Positions 60,085-64,000 of a stretch of 64,000 bases of DNA are shown here, in pieces. The DNA comes from Panonychus citri (Eukaryota; Arthropoda; Arachnida; Trombidiformes; Tetranychidae). Made by a program: the position numbers and the translations under genes. The notes beneath the pieces were generated by a model. That model was not told the DNA's origin. It saw only the letters and a program-made list of their open reading frames with translations, and ran no database searches. The stretch spans positions 124,001-188,000 of the forward strand of contig NW_026515501.1 of the NCBI RefSeq assembly GCF_014898815.1, in the 5' to 3' direction. Each line of letters opens with the position of its first letter. The stretch's first letter is position 1.

Positions 60085-63000
60085 GGTAACCTTGAAAAGG
60101 TGAAGTAAATATAATGAAAGGAAGTTTAGTTTTCTCTCGATTGGGTGATGTCACCTTTATGAAAATGAATTTGGTGTACGTACTATTACCTATGTATCTT
60201 CCTAATGGTAATGACCATTTATTGTTTTTCCTCTTGGTTCGTTCTGCATGCTAGACTTTTCCTCCTCTAATGAATAATTACATTGCAAATGAATCTAAAT
60301 TCAATTCATTTGCAATATCATTAATGCCAATTACCATAATAATCATTATTATTTATTGAGACAATTTCAAGTTGACAGTTTCAATAATGCAAATAGACCA
60401 AAAGAATCATAACCAACATGATAATCATAAAAATATATTATATCAAGTAAACATTAATCATTAATCATTTACATCAAAATCTCTCATTCTAATCGTTTAG
60501 TTTGTTACCATTAAACTTAAAGTATCAACACTTTCAATTCCAAGTGAAATGAATTGTCTAAGTGATCAAATTTATCGTTAAAAAAGTCATCAATTAGTAA
60601 AGACAACAAACAAGACAATTAGTTGATCAGAGAGAGAGTCTATTGTAGGTTATAGCTGATTTTCTGATCATTCAGATGACCAGTTTTCGATAAAAAAATT
60701 CTGAGTTTATCAGTTTATTAATTTCAGGTTGATTTATGCTCACCACAAGTATTAGACTGGTTTGTTACATTTATCCGCTCATGGATCTGAGATACCATGA
60801 AATTTTTGGTAAATTGATTATCATGCTAAATTAAAGGGTTAATTAATCATTGGGCATATAGATTGAAGCTGAAAAAACTTTTACTTTTGTCTGAATTGTT
60901 TCATTTTGAAATATTAGTTAATTAGGAGATCCATTTCCAATGCGAGAAAATTCATTAACCAATATTGACGATAAATTACTTATAAAATGAGTTATTATAT
61001 TGGTTATTGTTGATTAAACTGAAACGATTATCCAATGAATTATGAACCATATTGATATTTAGTAACTACTTGCTTATTAATTAGAGGTTTAACTTAATAC
61101 TAATCCCACAGTAATCGAGAAATCTAATTAACATCATCTTATCTCTTGTTATCTTCGCCTATCATCATTAATAATATTAATTCACAACAATTATCAGTGA
61201 ATTCAATCAGTTCAAAATTACTCACAATTAACTTGATTAATCGTGTAATTAAATGGATGAACTTTTGATTATTTAATGATGAAATATTGATCAGTCAATG
61301 TGATTAACATGAAGATATGAGATTGTCAAGTTTTCATGATATAAAGTAAATTTTTTCATCTTAAACTTTAGACAATCAATTAAGATGATGATGATTTTAG
61401 AGAAAGTGAAGTGACCACTCTAAATATTATCATGTCCCTCGTAAGACATTTGGTCAGTAAGAAAGTAATAGTGACCATCATCAGCTAGTAATCAGCTAAT
61501 CGTGAGAAGATTTTTCCCTTTTTTCCCAATTTTTGTCGGCTTCGTAAGTGTCCACCATCACCGACAGATTCAATTACCGACAAGTTGCAAAGTCCCTTTC
61601 ATTTTTATCCCCGACATAGTCCAAGAGCCGTTACAGTCAAGTCAAACTGACCCTTTTGAACTGATGGTCAGTCAAGGATAACTTACAATTGAAAGTAATT
61701 CAGTTTACTTTCAGCTGAATTCATAATCAAAATTGTACTTTTCTGATATGATAATAAGATTATCCCTCTCACCTGATGGTTAAGCTTAAAGATAACTGAC
61801 AATTGGAAGTATATTTAAACTAAACTTATTTCGTCGGAATTAAAATAATAACAATCACCGTAATTTCATTTGATTAACATGATGAAACTTTTACCATGAC
61901 ATGAATTAACGTCTCATCTTAACATTATGTCAAGATAAATACTCATCATCATTAACCAAGTTTAAATTGTTTCGTCAACAATTTAAAGTAGCCTAATATT
62001 TATGTTAGTTTAATCATTATCATCCACAAACAATCAACATCAATCTCATCATCATCATCATCATTAATTTAAAGTTAAAAATGTTTTGAAACTTTGCCCA
62101 TTTCAATCTTGATGAATCTCACTAATCCAAAGTAACGATAATATTGGCTTAGTTTCAAGTTTAACTAATCCTAATCCATCAAGAACAGATTAACAACAAC
62201 TAGATTAGAATAACTTTCCATCTCATCCTGAAGCAACAAAATTTTTCTTCCAAATAAATCAAATGATAAATGATATTCAATGAGTTTTCATTCATCATTA
62301 AAGGGTCAAGATATCCAGTTGATTTAATTAGAATCATAATCTTATCCAATTTAGAAAGGATTGATTTTCAATTAATCAAATCTGATGATCATGATGCTGG
62401 TGTGGATCAGCAAATGAATAGTTCCTGTAATCAGATAAACTGGTTAACTTTTATGTAACAAATATAAACATTGACACCAGTGGAAGTGGGAAAAAGTTCT
62501 GGAAAAGCTCATCACCATGTAACTGAGATGTAAGATCTTTCATCTTGGATGGAAGAAAAAAATTGAATAGATAAGCGATTAGATTTGATCAGTTAATGTT
62601 TTCTTACCCTTTTACCACCACCATCATCGCCATGATTGAGGTAATATGTTGATCATTCATCACCATGGTTCGTGGATATTATATCATCATGAACTTTTGA
62701 GAAATTTTACAAAAAAACAAATAAGAAAACAGGAAAAGTTCAGATTTCATATTTACTTTTATTGCAAATGAAGTAAATTAATTTGAATTGAATTTCAATT
62801 CTAATCGTTATTCTGAAAGTTTCAAGTTTCATCGTCATCATGAAAAGATATGATTGATATCATGATTAATATTGACTTTCGTTCATTATTCAGTTTCAAT
62901 ACATTTTGACAGAATAGATTTGAGTCAGAATAAGGCGTGGGAAAGGAAGATGATATTCACGATTATCATGTTCATTATACTCAATTTTCCTATTGAATTA

Positions 63001-64000
63001 TCATGGAAATTGGGAAAATAAAATTCTCATGGAGATTAAAGAGTAAAGACAAACATGATGGTGGAAAAATAAAACAGAAATTCATCTTTAATCCTGAAAG
63101 TTTTCAGATAATCTTATCAAGTTTGAAATGTTTTTCTTTTTTCTCCGCTCGAATTTCAAAAAGTTATCATGACCTCAACCATTTATATTAATATCAACGA
63201 GATACGAACATTTTCCCGAGTCAACTTTACCTTTTTTCTTTCTCCATCCATTCAATTATCATCTTGACGACATCATGTTGATCATGGTTATGATGATGAT
63301 GATTATGAGTCTCTTGTTGCTCATCTTTTTATATCTTACTTTTTATTTCTGGATCAAGATGAAAAAGAAAAGTTCATCTTCCAACCATTTGCTTTCAATT
63401 ATTACCATTCATGAATCTTATTCTGTCATCCATGTTGACATTTATCGTCTTCCTCATCATCATCAACTGTAGCATCCTCATCATCATCTCTACATTAACC
63501 TAAGACGTTATTATTATTAGTCTCTTTTTCACTTGAAAAGTTTTTGGTTAAACAAAGAGGGAAAAAAATTTAATTCCATCATGAAAATGAACTTTTTTTT
63601 TATTCAATTCATATTCAAAATTTATGATAACATCAATTTGATAACTATGATTACTTTTTGTCATCATCAAGTTAATTGTATTAACAAAAATAAACTGTCA
63701 ACTTTTGGGTTAACATTAAAGTTTGCTGATTGTTTCCATTACCTTTTCAATTACAAGTTGATAATTAAACAATCAGCTGATTGAATATCTCATGGAATCA
63801 TTGATTCTGATAATGATTATTTATTGCGATAACTGTCATCATGAGGGGAAACAGATAACTTAGAATTATTTTCCTTGAATCAACCATTTAGTAGTTTTTT
63901 TCTTGAAAAAATTATATATTTTATCTTAATCGCCATCGATTAGGTTAATATCATAAATTTGGAAACTTAGAACCTGAACTTTTACCCTGTAATGGACAAA
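60085..64000. other. AT-rich region without a supported gene
   Basis: No gene is supported. Notable only for four TGTCGG/CCGACA words within 61535-61620 in otherwise CG-poor DNA, and a GGTGATGTCACC palindrome at 60144-60155. Short frames at 62270-62458, 63275-63472 and 63533-63784 are AT-driven, and the second has one hydrophobic segment and no other support. Confidence 0.55.

Noticed and set aside
60144..60155. GGTGATGTCACC palindrome as a CREB-type site
   Set aside because: Single occurrence with no promoter or gene nearby, which is too weak to claim.

Overview
This looks like eukaryotic nuclear DNA that is strongly AT-rich, with no operons, long non-coding stretches, dense (CT/GA)n and (ATC/GAT)n microsatellites, TATA/TCAGT core promoters, AATAAA signals and GT-AG introns. 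A small-genome arthropod is the best fit, and an acariform mite (spider-mite-like) is my guess from sequence style. That guess rests on no marker gene. I recognise no conventional housekeeping gene in the 64 kb.

Layout. 1-8.3 kb: AT-rich, no gene I can support. 8.64-10.68 kb: two tandem, nearly identical copies of a 1,011-bp unit bounded by CT tracts. 10.7-27.9 kb: non-coding with microsatellites, and a set of 13-bp palindromes TGACCAWTGGTCA concentrated at 12.4-15.9 kb. 27.94-28.36 kb: a complete non-autonomous Tc1/mariner-type MITE with 24-bp perfect inverted ends and a TA duplication. 28.4-43.8 kb: the most interesting block, a cluster of eight loci for tiny secreted peptides. All have a start beginning Met-Asn-Phe-Asn, a similar signal peptide, a different mature part, and the same TATA-Inr promoter and upstream box. 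Five reading frames are intact (two of them identical) and three are broken. The cluster was enlarged by a recent 4.72-kb tandem duplication whose joint lies inside a peptide gene. Each copy of the duplicated unit also carries a second, unrelated short secreted reading frame ending in LCGHR. 44-49.1 kb: AT-rich filler. 49,127-54,131: a 5,005-bp P-superfamily DNA transposon with matched terminal inverted repeats and an 8-bp target duplication. It contains an uninterrupted THAP/P-type transposase whose start codon is probably made by splicing, a convergent and apparently frameshifted second gene, a minisatellite, a nested hairpin and a tRNA-like Pol III module. 54.1-64 kb: AT-rich, with an 80-bp (GA)n tract and a few possible orphan exons.

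The peptide cluster and the P-like element are independent systems. The peptide genes look like a birth-and-death family, with a conserved promoter and signal peptide and a fast-changing mature part. This pattern is typical of secreted effectors, defence peptides or signalling peptides. One member ends in Gly-Lys-Arg, the usual amidation/dibasic processing signal. No function can be assigned from sequence alone.
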